Assembly (NCBI GenBank): GCA_024998595.1
Contig: JACOEK010000002.1
Span: forward strand, 62,001-126,000
DNA: 64,000 bases
Direction of reading: 5' to 3'
Origin: Nitrospira sp.
GTDB taxonomy: Bacteria > Nitrospirota > Nitrospiria > Nitrospirales > Nitrospiraceae
The position numbers and the translations under genes are program-made. The notes beneath the pieces are model-generated. The model worked only from the letters and a program-made list of their open reading frames with translations. It ran no database searches and was not told where the DNA came from. Of the stretch, positions 52,757-60,866 are shown piece after piece (the stretch's first letter is position 1; every line of letters begins with the position of its first letter).

Positions 52757-53353
52757 TCAGTGGCAGTGGTGTCCATGCACTAGCGCATGCCCCTTCCCTC
52801 TCGCAATCAACCAGCGGTTCACGGGAAATGCCGCGAGTCCGGCTACGAGCAAGGACAGGATCAAGCTACCCCAGAACAGTGGATCACGCAGACCGGCATC
52901 CATGGCACCGGGGATGATGACCATGATGCCATTGTCCACGAATTCCATGGTGGTCATCGAAAGGGTGTCGGATGCAAAGGCCAGCCCCAGCGCCGTTCCC
53001 CAGGCCATCCCCGCCCGCCGCAACGGATACAGGGTCATGGCATACCCGAAGGAAAAAGCCAGCGCAACGGCCAGTCCGACCGTAGGCCAATTGCTCCACC
53101 CCAATCCCGTGCCGATCGCCAGACCGAGTATTTCACCGATCGTGCAACCGCTCAAGCAGTGCAGGGTCGCCATGAGCGCCGTTCGATCAAGGGAAGGCGT
53201 TCCGTGACTCTCCTCATCATGCTCATGATGGTCCCGATGGTCCAGATGATCGCGCTGAGCCTGTTGGCTCTCATGAACCTTTCGATGATGATCGTGTTCT
53301 TCTGACTCTGCGTGGCGTGAGACGGTTGCAGCCGCCGAGTGATGATTGCTCAT
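52757..53353 (-). CDS. DUF4396 membrane protein with His-rich tail
   Basis: A 198-residue inner-membrane protein with GGGAGGACG before its ATG. The first 50 residues are extraordinarily His/Glu/Asp-rich (HDHHRKVHESQQAQRDHLDHRDHHEHDEESH) and the last few are HALVHGHHCH; the middle holds the DUF4396 helices (CLSGCTIGEILGLAIGTGLGW, FASDTLSMTTMEFVDNGIMVIIPGAMDAGL). His-rich tails of this type bind Zn, Cu, Co or Ni. This suggests a metal-handling role, possibly with the lipoprotein and barrel downstream. Inference only. Confidence 0.8.
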   Translation of the reverse strand: MSNHHSAAATVSRHAESEEHDHHRKVHESQQAQRDHLDHRDHHEHDEESHGTPSLDRTALMATLHCLSGCTIGEILGLAIGTGLGWSNWPTVGLAVALAFSFGYAMTLYPLRRAGMAWGTALGLAFASDTLSMTTMEFVDNGIMVIIPGAMDAGLRDPLFWGSLILSLLVAGLAAFPVNRWLIARGKGHALVHGHHCH

Positions 53354-53637
53354 GAGCGTCCTCCCTGTGAATGGTGACCTGTGCCGTTCACCAGTACAGA
53401 CGGAACGAGGCGGAAATCATTACAGTGGCAGGTGGAGAAACCAACTGGCAGAGATTGCCGAACAAGCCTTCAGTCTTGCGATGTATTCAACATTCAGAAT
53501 ACGTGTATTTCTGATTCACTAGGCCCTTCCCTGCTGTCCGGTTTTGCGACAGCGGCGGAAAAAGTCTTGATATGGACCTTGGAGACATGCTTGACTGAAC
53601 GCTGTTCCGCATCGTCCCTGTTTAATGGAGGGTTTGC

Positions 53638-54147
53638 ATGCCGCGTGGAATTCTTCGCACTCTCTGTAGCCTTTTCCTTCTCTTCTTCCCCCTCGTTACC
53701 CAAGCCGCCGACATACCCGATACGAGCCTGACGCCCTTAAAATTCCTTGTCGGAGAATGGAAGGGGTCGGACGCAGATGGAAAGGCCCACAAGAGCACCT
53801 TTACCCTCAGCTCGGGCGGCACGACGCTCACCGAGATCCTCACGCCCCCCGATAGCCCTCCGATGACGACCATGTACTATAGCGACGGCGACCAATTGAT
53901 GTTGACCCACTATTGCTCACTCGACAATCAGCCGCGTATGCGCGCCGCCTCCGTCAAAGACGGAGATAAAACGATCACCTTTTCTTTCGTGGATGCGACG
54001 AATCTGAAAAATCCGACCGATGTGCACATGCGTCAGCTCTCGATCGAGGTGAAAGACCACGACCACTTCACCCAAACTTGGACGTTGAGCAAGGCCGGAA
54101 AAGACGTGCCGAAGGTCTTTACCTTTGAGCGCGTGAACGCGAAGTAA
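53638..54147 (+). CDS. Small exported protein with an N-terminal THAP4/DUF1579-like barrel pattern
   Basis: A 169-residue protein with TGGAGGG before the ATG and a signal peptide ending TQAAD. The mature sequence (LKFLVGEWKGSDADGKAHKSTFTLSSGGTTLTEILTPPDSPPMTTMYYSDGDQLMLTHYCSLDNQPRMRA) resembles small lipocalin-like domains found in DUF1579-type proteins, in which a W-x-G motif opens the barrel. Function unknown. The methyltransferase gene follows 34 bp later. Confidence 0.7.
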   Translation: MPRGILRTLCSLFLLFFPLVTQAADIPDTSLTPLKFLVGEWKGSDADGKAHKSTFTLSSGGTTLTEILTPPDSPPMTTMYYSDGDQLMLTHYCSLDNQPRMRAASVKDGDKTITFSFVDATNLKNPTDVHMRQLSIEVKDHDHFTQTWTLSKAGKDVPKVFTFERVNAK

Positions 54148-54181
54148 CTGTCACCCGCGTCGATTCACAAGGAGCCCGCCG

Positions 54182-55039
54182 ATGCCGTCACCAACACCAG
54201 CAGCCGTGATCGAAGCCCAGCGAGACGATTGGAACCGCGTCGCCGCCGGGTGGGACAAGTGGGATCAGTTTTTCAATCGCACCATGGCCTACATTAACCA
54301 CCGGTTGGTGGCTGACGCGCGCATCCGTCCGGGACTTCAAGTCTTAGACTTAGGGTCCGGAACCGGGTATCCGGCGCTCTTGGCCGGTGAAGTGGTGGGG
54401 GCCGATGGAACGGTGGTCGGAATCGATCTTGCCGAATCCATGCTCGCCGTGGCGACGCGCAAAGCGAAGACACTCGGCCTGCAACAGGTCAGCTTCCGGA
54501 CCGGCGATGTCACGTCGTTACCGTTTGAGTCCGGCTCGATTGACTCAGTCATCAGCCGATTTTGTTTGATGTTCCTGCCGGAAATTCCCAAGGCTGCGGC
54601 AGAGATCGCCCGCGTGCTGAAACCCGGAGGGTATGTCGCGGCCGCCGTCTGGTCGACACCTGACAGAAACCCCTTTATTCGCATTCCGATGGATGTGATC
54701 AAAGGCATCACGCCGCTGCCACCACCCGATCCGGAGGCGCCAGGGATCTTTCGTCTCGCCCGTCCAGGCGATCTGGCCGGGATGTTCGAACGCGCCGGCC
54801 TGAAGCCGCTGAACGATGAGGAATTCACGGCGGAAGTGACCTACGCCACGGCAGAAGAATTTTTTCGCGGGTTGATGGATATCGCCGCCCCGATTCAAAA
54901 CCTGTTTGCGAAACTCACCTCCGCACAACAAAATGAGGCGGAACGCGGCATCATCAAGGCCGTGAATGAATTCCGCCGGCCGGAAGGCGTGTCGTTGCCG
55001 ATTGCGGTACGGATCGTTAGCGCACGGAAGCCCCGGTAG
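54182..55039 (+). CDS. Class I SAM-dependent methyltransferase
   Basis: A 285-residue methyltransferase. Motif I is VLDLGSGTGYPALLAG, followed by GIDLAESML, GDVTSLPFESGSIDSVISRFCLMFLPEIPKAAAEIARVLKPGGYVAAAVWS. It resembles the UbiE/Coq5 group but lacks the strict UbiE motifs, so the substrate is open. It is followed by an 11-bp-stem hairpin and the convergent Lys/Glu-rich gene. Confidence 0.85.
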   Translation: MPSPTPAAVIEAQRDDWNRVAAGWDKWDQFFNRTMAYINHRLVADARIRPGLQVLDLGSGTGYPALLAGEVVGADGTVVGIDLAESMLAVATRKAKTLGLQQVSFRTGDVTSLPFESGSIDSVISRFCLMFLPEIPKAAAEIARVLKPGGYVAAAVWSTPDRNPFIRIPMDVIKGITPLPPPDPEAPGIFRLARPGDLAGMFERAGLKPLNDEEFTAEVTYATAEEFFRGLMDIAAPIQNLFAKLTSAQQNEAERGIIKAVNEFRRPEGVSLPIAVRIVSARKPR

Positions 55040-55053
55040 TACGAGGGCGGAGA

Positions 55054-55088
55054 CACATGCCCGCCACGGTGTACGTCGCGGGCATGTG
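55054..55088. terminator. Bidirectional hairpin between convergent genes
   Basis: CACATGCCCGC-13 nt-GCGGGCATGTG, a perfect 11-bp stem between the methyltransferase stop (55039) and the convergent gene's stop (55105). No U-tract. Confidence 0.55.
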
Positions 55089-55104
55089 CCGGACCGGCCA
55101 GATA

Positions 55105-55383
55105 TCAGTCCGTCGCTTTTTCCTTTAATTCCTTCATCTTTCCCTTCGCCCGCTCCCCGGTTCCCTTCATTTTCCCCTTCGCGCGTTCCAACTCAGCCTT
55201 CGTGTCATTCCCCTTCAGTTCCTCTTTCATCGCCTTCGTCTCGCCCTTCATTTCCTCGACATTCCCCTTCATTTCTCCCTTGGCCTTTTCCATCTTGGCC
55301 TTGGTCTCACTGGCCTCCGCAGAGAGCATCATTCCTACCGACAAACAGACACCGATGACCGCAACTTTCAGTAATGTACGCAT
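55105..55383 (-). CDS. Small exported Lys/Glu/Met-rich protein
   Basis: A 92-residue protein with a signal peptide (VAVIGVCLSVGMMLSAEA) and a mature part built from Lys/Glu/Met-rich heptads (KMEKAKGEMKGNVEEMKGETKAMKEELKGN, AKGKMKGTGERAKGKMKELKEK). The composition resembles CsbD-like or LEA-like stress proteins. Probably a helical, envelope stress protein. Confidence 0.65.
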   Translation of the reverse strand: MRTLLKVAVIGVCLSVGMMLSAEASETKAKMEKAKGEMKGNVEEMKGETKAMKEELKGNDTKAELERAKGKMKGTGERAKGKMKELKEKATD

Positions 55384-55584
55384 ACCCGTCCTCCGAGTGT
55401 AGGTGAACCGCTGTTACTAATTTGCGCGTTCGTCGTGACACGCCCCACTAGAGAATCCCCTAGTTCTTGTGAATCCGCCTGCCTGAGGGGCTTACTAGGG
55501 ATACCGCCAGTTGAACGATGGTTAGCGACGAGACACACTCGTGCCGAAAGTCTGTGCTCCCATACTCTAGAAAGGAGAGTTCTC

Positions 55585-56019
55585 ATGCGACAGCTCATTC
55601 TTAGCGGGCTCCTGGGCTTCGTGCTCCTCACGACCGGCGGATGCAGCTATTTGTTCTACCCTCACGCCAAGGATTTCACCGAAAAAGCCAAGGGCGGAAA
55701 CACGGTTGAAACCTTGATCAATCTGACCAATATGATGGAGGCATCCGCGAAAGCCGGCCAGCAAGGCAAAGGGAAGGATCAGGCGCTCGATGATCTCCAC
55801 AACCAGCTCCACGCGTTTGACAACACGCTCTGCTGCGTCGATAAGAACAAGCGCGAGCTGCCGGTCTATGACCTGACGGTCACCCATAACAAGGAACTCT
55901 GGGCGATCTTTAAGCGGGCCTGGAAGTTCAAGGATGATCAACCCCAACGCAGTCAGCATCTGGAGCTGTTCGCCACGGAAGTCCGGGAACTTCGGGAATC
56001 GCTCCAGGCATTGAAATGA
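55585..56019 (+). CDS. Lipoprotein, helical, unknown
   Basis: A 144-residue lipoprotein starting at ATG 55585 (AAAGGAG upstream), which the ORF track extends back to 55435. Lipobox TTGGC. The mature part is helical (LINLTNMMEASAKAGQQGKGKDQALDDLHNQLHAFDNTLCCVDKNKRELPVYDLTVTHNKELWAIFKRAW) and has a Cys-Cys pair. Function unknown. Confidence 0.7.
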   Translation: MRQLILSGLLGFVLLTTGGCSYLFYPHAKDFTEKAKGGNTVETLINLTNMMEASAKAGQQGKGKDQALDDLHNQLHAFDNTLCCVDKNKRELPVYDLTVTHNKELWAIFKRAWKFKDDQPQRSQHLELFATEVRELRESLQALK

Positions 56020-56196
56020 ACGCTGGAATGTTGCACAGTGCGCCCCGGCGGAGGAGTCTGATTCGATGACTCCCCGCCGATGCCACGTTTCACGACGCTC
56101 CCGGTGGGCTGTGGTGGACCGGTTGCTTCCTGTCGAGCCGACAGGAAGCATCGGCCCAGGCCCACGTGGGGGGAAGGGCGAAAAGGTCTCCGGCGC

Positions 56197-56568
56197 ATGC
56201 GTGCCGACAGTTTCAAAGATTTTGTCTTGGACCAGCTCGGCCCGACCCCGCCGCTCATGTGTAAAGCCATGTTCGGCGGGCATGGCCTCTATCAGCGCGA
56301 GACGTTCTTTGGGATTATTCACAAAGGACGGCTCTACCTGAAGACAAACGGCATGACACAACCTGCTTACGCCTCACGCGGCATGCAGCCGTTCCGCCCG
56401 AACGGCAAGCAGATCCTCAGACACTATTACGAAGTGCCGGTCGAGGTGCTTGAAGATGCCGAGCAATTGAGGGCCTGGGCACAGTGGGCGGTTGTGCCAC
56501 CGAGCGCGCAATTGGTTCTTCCGTTTCATGATAGTCTTCCGTCCCTGGACGTGCTCACACCAGTGTGA
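56197..56568 (+). CDS. TfoX/Sxy N-terminal domain protein
   Basis: A 123-residue protein starting at ATG 56197 (the ORF track starts 39 codons earlier). It matches the TfoX N-terminal domain (MRADSFKDFVLDQLGPTPPLMCKAMFGGHGLYQRETFFGIIHKGRLYLKTN). TfoX-N alone, without the C-terminal domain, occurs widely in non-competent bacteria and its role is uncertain. Its stop overlaps the start of the DUF488 gene by one base (TGATG) if the ATG is used, so the two are coupled. Confidence 0.85.
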   Translation: MRADSFKDFVLDQLGPTPPLMCKAMFGGHGLYQRETFFGIIHKGRLYLKTNGMTQPAYASRGMQPFRPNGKQILRHYYEVPVEVLEDAEQLRAWAQWAVVPPSAQLVLPFHDSLPSLDVLTPV

Positions 56569-57140
56569 TGAGCCAGCAAGCTGCCACACGTCCGCTACGA
56601 CTCTGGACTATCGGCCACTCGACCCGTTCAAGCGAAGAGTTTCTGACCCTCCTCCAAAGCCACCACATCCAACGGTTGATCGATATTCGTCGTTACCCTG
56701 GTTCGCGCCGCTATCCTCATTTTGCTGCGGATGCGTTGGCGAGGAGTGTCTCCCTGGCGGGACTCCGTTACGAAGAAAAGCCGGCATTGGGCGGCCGTCG
56801 AACGGCACGATCCGACTCGCCGAACGGCGGCTGGAAGAACGCCGGTTTTCGAGGATACGCCGATTACATGCAGACGGAAGAATTTGACAGGGCGCTCGAT
56901 GAGCTGATGACCCGTGGGGCGAATGAACGGACGGCCATCATGTGCGCAGAAGCCGTCCCCTGGCGTTGCCATCGCTCCTTGGTTGCCGATGCTCTCATCG
57001 TGCGCGGATGGGAGGTCACCCATATCATGGGACCCGGCCAGGTGAAGCAGCACCACCTCACGGCGTTCGCGACATTCGAGTCCGGTCGCCTTTCCTATCC
57101 CGCCCCACCTGATCAGAGCTCCACGCTCAAGCTGTTTTAG
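56568..57140 (+). CDS. DUF488 domain protein
   Basis: A 190-residue protein (ATG 56568 overlapping the TfoX TGA; GTG 56565 is possible too). DUF488 pattern: WTIGHSTRSSEEFLTLLQSHHIQRLIDIRRYPGSRRYPHFAADAL, LRYEEKPALGGRR, FRGYADYMQTEEFDRALDELM and a Cys/Arg motif CAEAVPWRCHRSLVADAL. Unknown function; the conserved Arg, His and Cys suggest a phosphoryl- or nucleic-acid-binding site. Confidence 0.88.
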   Translation: MSQQAATRPLRLWTIGHSTRSSEEFLTLLQSHHIQRLIDIRRYPGSRRYPHFAADALARSVSLAGLRYEEKPALGGRRTARSDSPNGGWKNAGFRGYADYMQTEEFDRALDELMTRGANERTAIMCAEAVPWRCHRSLVADALIVRGWEVTHIMGPGQVKQHHLTAFATFESGRLSYPAPPDQSSTLKLF

Positions 57141-57191
57141 ATCGTTCGCTGCTTATTGTGTTCATCGTGAGGTTGCTGCAAGCTCTCGGCA

Positions 57192-57563
57192 ATGTGGTAT
57201 CGAATCGGCGCCGACCTGGTCTTACTGCTGCACCTGGGTTTTGTCGTATTCGTGATCGGTGGCGGGCTGCTCCTCCTGAAATGGCGATGGATAGTGTGGG
57301 TCCACATGCCGGCCGTAGCCTGGGGAGCCTTGGTCGAATTGGCTGGCTGGATCTGCCCGCTGACGCCGTTCGAAAGCCGATTACGCGCCCTGGCTGGCGA
57401 GTCCGGCACGGAAGCCGACTTCATCGGCCGTTACCTTCCACCCCTGCTCTATCCCGCAACACTGACGCGCGAGATTCAAATCCTACTGGGTCTGCTTGTG
57501 CTGTTGGTGAACCTGGCCCTGTACTGGTGGGTGTTCTTCAAACCTGCAGGTAAGGAATCGTAG
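57192..57563 (+). CDS. DUF2784 membrane protein
   Basis: A 123-residue integral membrane protein with three helices, beginning YRIGADLVLLLHLGFVVFVIGGGLLLLKWRWIVWVHMPAVAWGALVELAGWICPLTPFE, the DUF2784 signature. It ends 12 bp before the stop of the convergent anti-sigma gene. Unknown function. Confidence 0.85.
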   Translation: MWYRIGADLVLLLHLGFVVFVIGGGLLLLKWRWIVWVHMPAVAWGALVELAGWICPLTPFESRLRALAGESGTEADFIGRYLPPLLYPATLTREIQILLGLLVLLVNLALYWWVFFKPAGKES

Positions 57564-57574
57564 CGAACAACTTG

Positions 57575-58159
57575 TTATCGGATGGGTTCATTCTTTGACG
57601 AGGTCATGATCAGCGCCAGGCAGCCCTGTTCGCTGGACGTGACGGGATGGACGGTGCCCGCCTCCGCACGATGGTAATCCCCGACCTGCAGAAACTCTCC
57701 GGCGCAGAGACAACTCCCCTCCAGCACATACAACTCCTCGACCTGCGGATGACGATGACCGATCAGTGTGCCGCCCGGAGCCAATCTCAGCAACATGGTC
57801 GTGCGCGCCGCCGCGGCATCGTGAAATAACACTTTCATCGACAACCCCGGCGCCAATTCCTGCCAAGGCAACCCCTTGCTCCGGACGAAGATGAAGCCTG
57901 TTGCTTCAGGCGCGTCCTGAGGTTCCTGCGCGATTCGCGCCATGAGCCGCTCTTTGAGAGAAGCCGGCGGTGCGATGGCGGGGCCGCTGAACGCAAGCTC
58001 CTGCACCACGTCCTGAAACGCCGTCACCTCTTCCCGTGTGGACGCCGAGGCCGTCTCCAAGGAACGCGTGAACTGGCTCTGCGCCTCGTCGCCGAGGGCC
58101 TCCAAGGCATAGAGTGCCGCAAGTTCAACCAATTCCTGTTCATGACGAGGATCGGTCAT
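57575..58159 (-). CDS. Cupin-type anti-sigma factor (ChrR-like)
   Basis: A 194-residue protein. The N-terminal half (HEQELVELAALYALEALGDEAQSQFTRSLETASASTREEVTAFQDVVQELAFS) is an anti-sigma helical domain of the RskA/ChrR kind, but the zinc-binding His-x3-Cys-x2-Cys of ZAS domains is absent. The C-terminal half is a cupin (MLLRLAPGGTLIGHRHPQVEELYVLEGSCLCAGEFLQVGDYHRAEAGTVHPV) with three His and one Glu in metal-binding positions. It overlaps the upstream sigma gene by 4 bp and is predicted to inhibit it. Confidence 0.83.
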   Translation of the reverse strand: MTDPRHEQELVELAALYALEALGDEAQSQFTRSLETASASTREEVTAFQDVVQELAFSGPAIAPPASLKERLMARIAQEPQDAPEATGFIFVRSKGLPWQELAPGLSMKVLFHDAAAARTTMLLRLAPGGTLIGHRHPQVEELYVLEGSCLCAGEFLQVGDYHRAEAGTVHPVTSSEQGCLALIMTSSKNEPIR

Positions 58160-58761
58160 GACAATAACCCCTCCCCATGGGGCGCGAGTACTTCGCGCAG
58201 CCTGATCATCCCCAATCTCATCCGCGTCTTCACCGTCCCCAGCGGCAACTTCAGTTGATCGGCAATTTCACTCTGACTCAGGCCCCAATAGTAGGCCAGG
58301 GCAATGGTCTGACGCTGTTCGGCAGAGAGGCTCGCCAGAGCCTCCTGCACCAGACGTTGCCGTTCCAGCCCCACGCTGTACTGCTCCGGCGTCTCCTCGT
58401 GACCCGGCAACTCGGCTGCTTGTTCGAGCGGCACATGCCTGCCCCGCTCCAGATAGCTGCTCCGAAAGCGGTCGATGGCGCGATGCTTTGCGAGCGTCAT
58501 GAGCCAACTGCCCGGCGTCCCCCGCTCCGCGTCATAGGTCGAGATCCGGCGCCAGACCTGTGTGTACACATCCAGGGTCGCCTCCTCGGCAGCCGCGCGA
58601 TCTCCGAGGATCTTCATCGCCAGGCCGAAGACCTTCGCGCTGCTGGCATCATAGAACTCCGCCAGCGCGGACTGATCTCCAACGGCAATACGCGCGAGGA
58701 GTCCGGCCCATTCCTGCTCGTGAATCGATGGTGCGTTGGCCACGGTCTGGGTATCACACAT
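58156..58761 (-). CDS. ECF sigma factor
   Basis: A 201-residue extracytoplasmic-function sigma factor. Region 2 reads ALAEFYDASSAKVFGLAMKILGDRAAAEEATLDVYTQVWRRISTYDAERGTPGSWLMTLAKHRAIDRFR; region 4 reads LASLSAEQRQTIALAYYWGLSQSEIADQLKLPLGTVKTRMRLGMIRLREVL. GAGGA precedes the ATG. The pair with a cupin anti-sigma matches the SigK/ECF19-like or ChrR-regulated RpoE arrangement, which responds to oxidative or photo-oxidative stress. The target genes are not visible. Confidence 0.9.
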   Translation of the reverse strand: MCDTQTVANAPSIHEQEWAGLLARIAVGDQSALAEFYDASSAKVFGLAMKILGDRAAAEEATLDVYTQVWRRISTYDAERGTPGSWLMTLAKHRAIDRFRSSYLERGRHVPLEQAAELPGHEETPEQYSVGLERQRLVQEALASLSAEQRQTIALAYYWGLSQSEIADQLKLPLGTVKTRMRLGMIRLREVLAPHGEGLLS

Positions 58762-58970
58762 GGGTGTCCTCGTGAGGTTCTACGAGTGCACCCGTTCCGT
58801 CGGATGTCCAATCTTTGCGAATCAGGCGGAACTGTAGCACCGAGGCCAATGGGGCGCAACGGCACTTTTTTCACGTGCTGTAGATCCAATTGCGTCCGGC
58901 CTTCGTAATCACAGACAGAGAGGCCGACAAGGCGGCCCGCTACACGGATTCTTAACCAGGAGGAAACATC

Positions 58971-59447
58971 ATGTCTCACCGCATTGCATCCCTCGCCATA
59001 GTCCTTGGTCTTGCGCTGACCGTCTCGGCCTGCAACAGCCTGGGCACGTCACCAGCCGCTAGCACATCGACGGAAAAATCCCTCTACGACCGCTTGGGCG
59101 GCAAAACCGCAATTACCGCCGTGGTCGATGATTTTGTGGGTCGCGTGGCGGCGGACAGCCGCATCAACGGGAAGTTTGCCAACGCCAATATTCCCCGGCT
59201 CAAGTCGATGCTGGTCGATCAGATTTGTCAGGCTTCCGGCGGTCCATGCACCTACACCGGCCGCGACATGAAGAGCACCCACGCGGGTATGGGCGTCAGC
59301 AGCAGCGACTTTGATGCGCTGGTCGGCGACCTGGTCACCACGCTGAACAAGTTCAAGGTGCCGGAGAAGGAGAAAAACGAACTGCTGGGCGCGCTTGGCC
59401 CGATGAAGGGGGATATCGTCGAGAAACCGATGGCCTCCTTGCAGTAG
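58971..59447 (+). CDS. Lipoprotein-anchored group I truncated haemoglobin
   Basis: A 158-residue lipoprotein with lipobox VSAC (Cys21) followed by a Ser/Thr linker and a group I truncated haemoglobin ([84 protein letters not shown]). Proximal His104 is in the [10 protein letters not shown] motif. The usual B10 tyrosine after DDF is Val56. It probably binds NO or oxygen at the outer membrane or periplasm. A sigma/anti-sigma pair is divergent upstream. Confidence 0.85.
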   Translation: MSHRIASLAIVLGLALTVSACNSLGTSPAASTSTEKSLYDRLGGKTAITAVVDDFVGRVAADSRINGKFANANIPRLKSMLVDQICQASGGPCTYTGRDMKSTHAGMGVSSSDFDALVGDLVTTLNKFKVPEKEKNELLGALGPMKGDIVEKPMASLQ

Positions 59448-59473
59448 CCGGTACGGCCTGCGCGTATCATGCT

Positions 59474-59503
59474 GGCAGGGGCAGCCGCTCGACTGCCCCT
59501 GCC
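59474..59503 (+). terminator. Hairpin downstream of the haemoglobin gene
   Basis: GGCAGGGGCAG-8 nt-CTGCCCCTGCC, a perfect 11-bp stem 26 bp past the stop of the haemoglobin gene. No U-tract. Confidence 0.6.
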
Positions 59504-59636
59504 CCGGCGTGATGAGCAAGCCTCGGTTCTTCTCGATTCGATCCCGTCGTCACACTCCCTCCCTTCATTCCTACAGCAAGGCATCCGCCACAGCGAGTAC
59601 CCAACCGGATTGACCTTGGATGGGAATGGTTGATAG

Positions 59637-59652
59637 ATAGAGACATCTCTAT
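59637..59652. promoter_or_regulatory. Candidate ArsR operator upstream of arsM
   Basis: ATAGAGA-CA-TCTCTAT is a perfect 7-bp inverted repeat with a 2-nt centre, 26 bp before the arsM start. It overlaps a TATAAT hexamer (59650-59655) that would be the -10 box, so a bound repressor would block RNA polymerase. A 14/16 match recurs before the exported-protein gene at 63721, and arsR lies in this operon, so ArsR is the obvious candidate ligand. Confidence 0.65.
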
Positions 59653-59678
59653 AATTACGCCACACTCAGAGGGAGCCC

Positions 59679-60866
59679 ATGGCGATGGACGATATTACCC
59701 AAAAAGTCAGCGACCGTTATGCACGCGCCGCCTCGACGGGCGAGCAGATGTGCTGTCCGACGGGGTACAACTTTGACGATCTCCGCTCGTTCATTCCGGA
59801 TGCGGTGCTGAAAATTTCCTACGGATGCGGCACACCCGCAGGGTTGGACACGGTGCAAACCGGTGAAACCGTGTTGGATATCGGGTCAGGCGGAGGGATC
59901 GATTGTTTCGAAGCCGCGCGCCGCGTGGGTTCCGCCGGTCGGGTGATCGGGATCGATATGACCGACACCATGCTGGAGATCGCCCGCCGCAATGCCCCTA
60001 TCGTCGCCGCTAATCTCGGATATCCCCAACCGAACACCGAATTCCGCAAAGGCATGGCCGATGCCATGCCGGTCGAGGACGCCAGCGTCGACCTGATCAT
60101 CTCCAACTGCGTCATCAATCTGGCCCCTGACAAACGCAAAGTCTTCCGCGAGATGTACCGCGTGCTGAAGCCCGGCGGTCGATTCACGATCTCCGACATC
60201 GTCTCGGACCAAGTGGTTCCGCAATACCTGGTGCATGATTCGGCCAAGTGGGGCGACTGCCTCTCCGGCGCCCTGCAGGTCCAGGATTACATCGGCGGAA
60301 TGGTGGATGCCGGATTTCGCGCCGTGCACCAGATCAAGTCAAGCGCCTGGCAATCGATCGATGGCGTGCATTTTCTGTCCGTCACACTGACCGGGTACAA
60401 GCTCCCGGCCGCAGTCGAGAAAGCAGCTCCACTTTTTGCTACCCTCTGCGGGCCGTTCTCCACTGTGACCGACGAACTGGGCCAACAGTATACACGCGGC
60501 CTCCCACAGCCCATCGATGCGCAGTGCGCACAACTCCTGCGAAGTGCGCCGTTGCGCTCGCTCTTCCTCATCGGTCCGGCCCCGATCACTCTCGATGCGG
60601 CCGATCCACGCTGGTCCGCCATCCTTCCGGAGCAAACCCCCTGCGTCTGGCAGGGCGCCTACGCGATTCTCACCGGACCGATCATCAGCGCCGAAGACGA
60701 CGATCATCATCAGTACTATCGCGGAGTGCCGCTGGAGATCTGTTCGAAGACTCTTCACGTCCTGACGCAGGACACCTACCGCCCCCACTTCACCATCTAC
60801 CACCGAAGCTCGAGCGTGGTGGAAGGGGAAGCAGTCAGTTGTGCGCCTGAAGGGAATTGTTGCTGA
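59679..60866 (+). CDS. arsM: ArsM-type arsenite S-adenosylmethionine methyltransferase
   Basis: A 395-residue enzyme with GGGAG before the ATG. SAM motif VLDIGSGGGIDCF (65-77), GIDMTDTMLEIAR, and the ArsM-type Cys residues Cys50 (SYGCGTPAG) and Cys194 (GDCLSGALQ), with an N-terminal Cys24-Cys25 and a C-terminal GNCC. It methylates arsenite. Beyond residue 245 lies an extra domain of about 150 residues ending in CAPEGNCC, found in several bacterial ArsM homologues and possibly a metal-binding module. Its stop overlaps arsR by one base (TGATG). With arsS it is set up to make oxo-arsenosugar-type products. Confidence 0.9.
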   Translation: MAMDDITQKVSDRYARAASTGEQMCCPTGYNFDDLRSFIPDAVLKISYGCGTPAGLDTVQTGETVLDIGSGGGIDCFEAARRVGSAGRVIGIDMTDTMLEIARRNAPIVAANLGYPQPNTEFRKGMADAMPVEDASVDLIISNCVINLAPDKRKVFREMYRVLKPGGRFTISDIVSDQVVPQYLVHDSAKWGDCLSGALQVQDYIGGMVDAGFRAVHQIKSSAWQSIDGVHFLSVTLTGYKLPAAVEKAAPLFATLCGPFSTVTDELGQQYTRGLPQPIDAQCAQLLRSAPLRSLFLIGPAPITLDAADPRWSAILPEQTPCVWQGAYAILTGPIISAEDDDHHQYYRGVPLEICSKTLHVLTQDTYRPHFTIYHRSSSVVEGEAVSCAPEGNCC

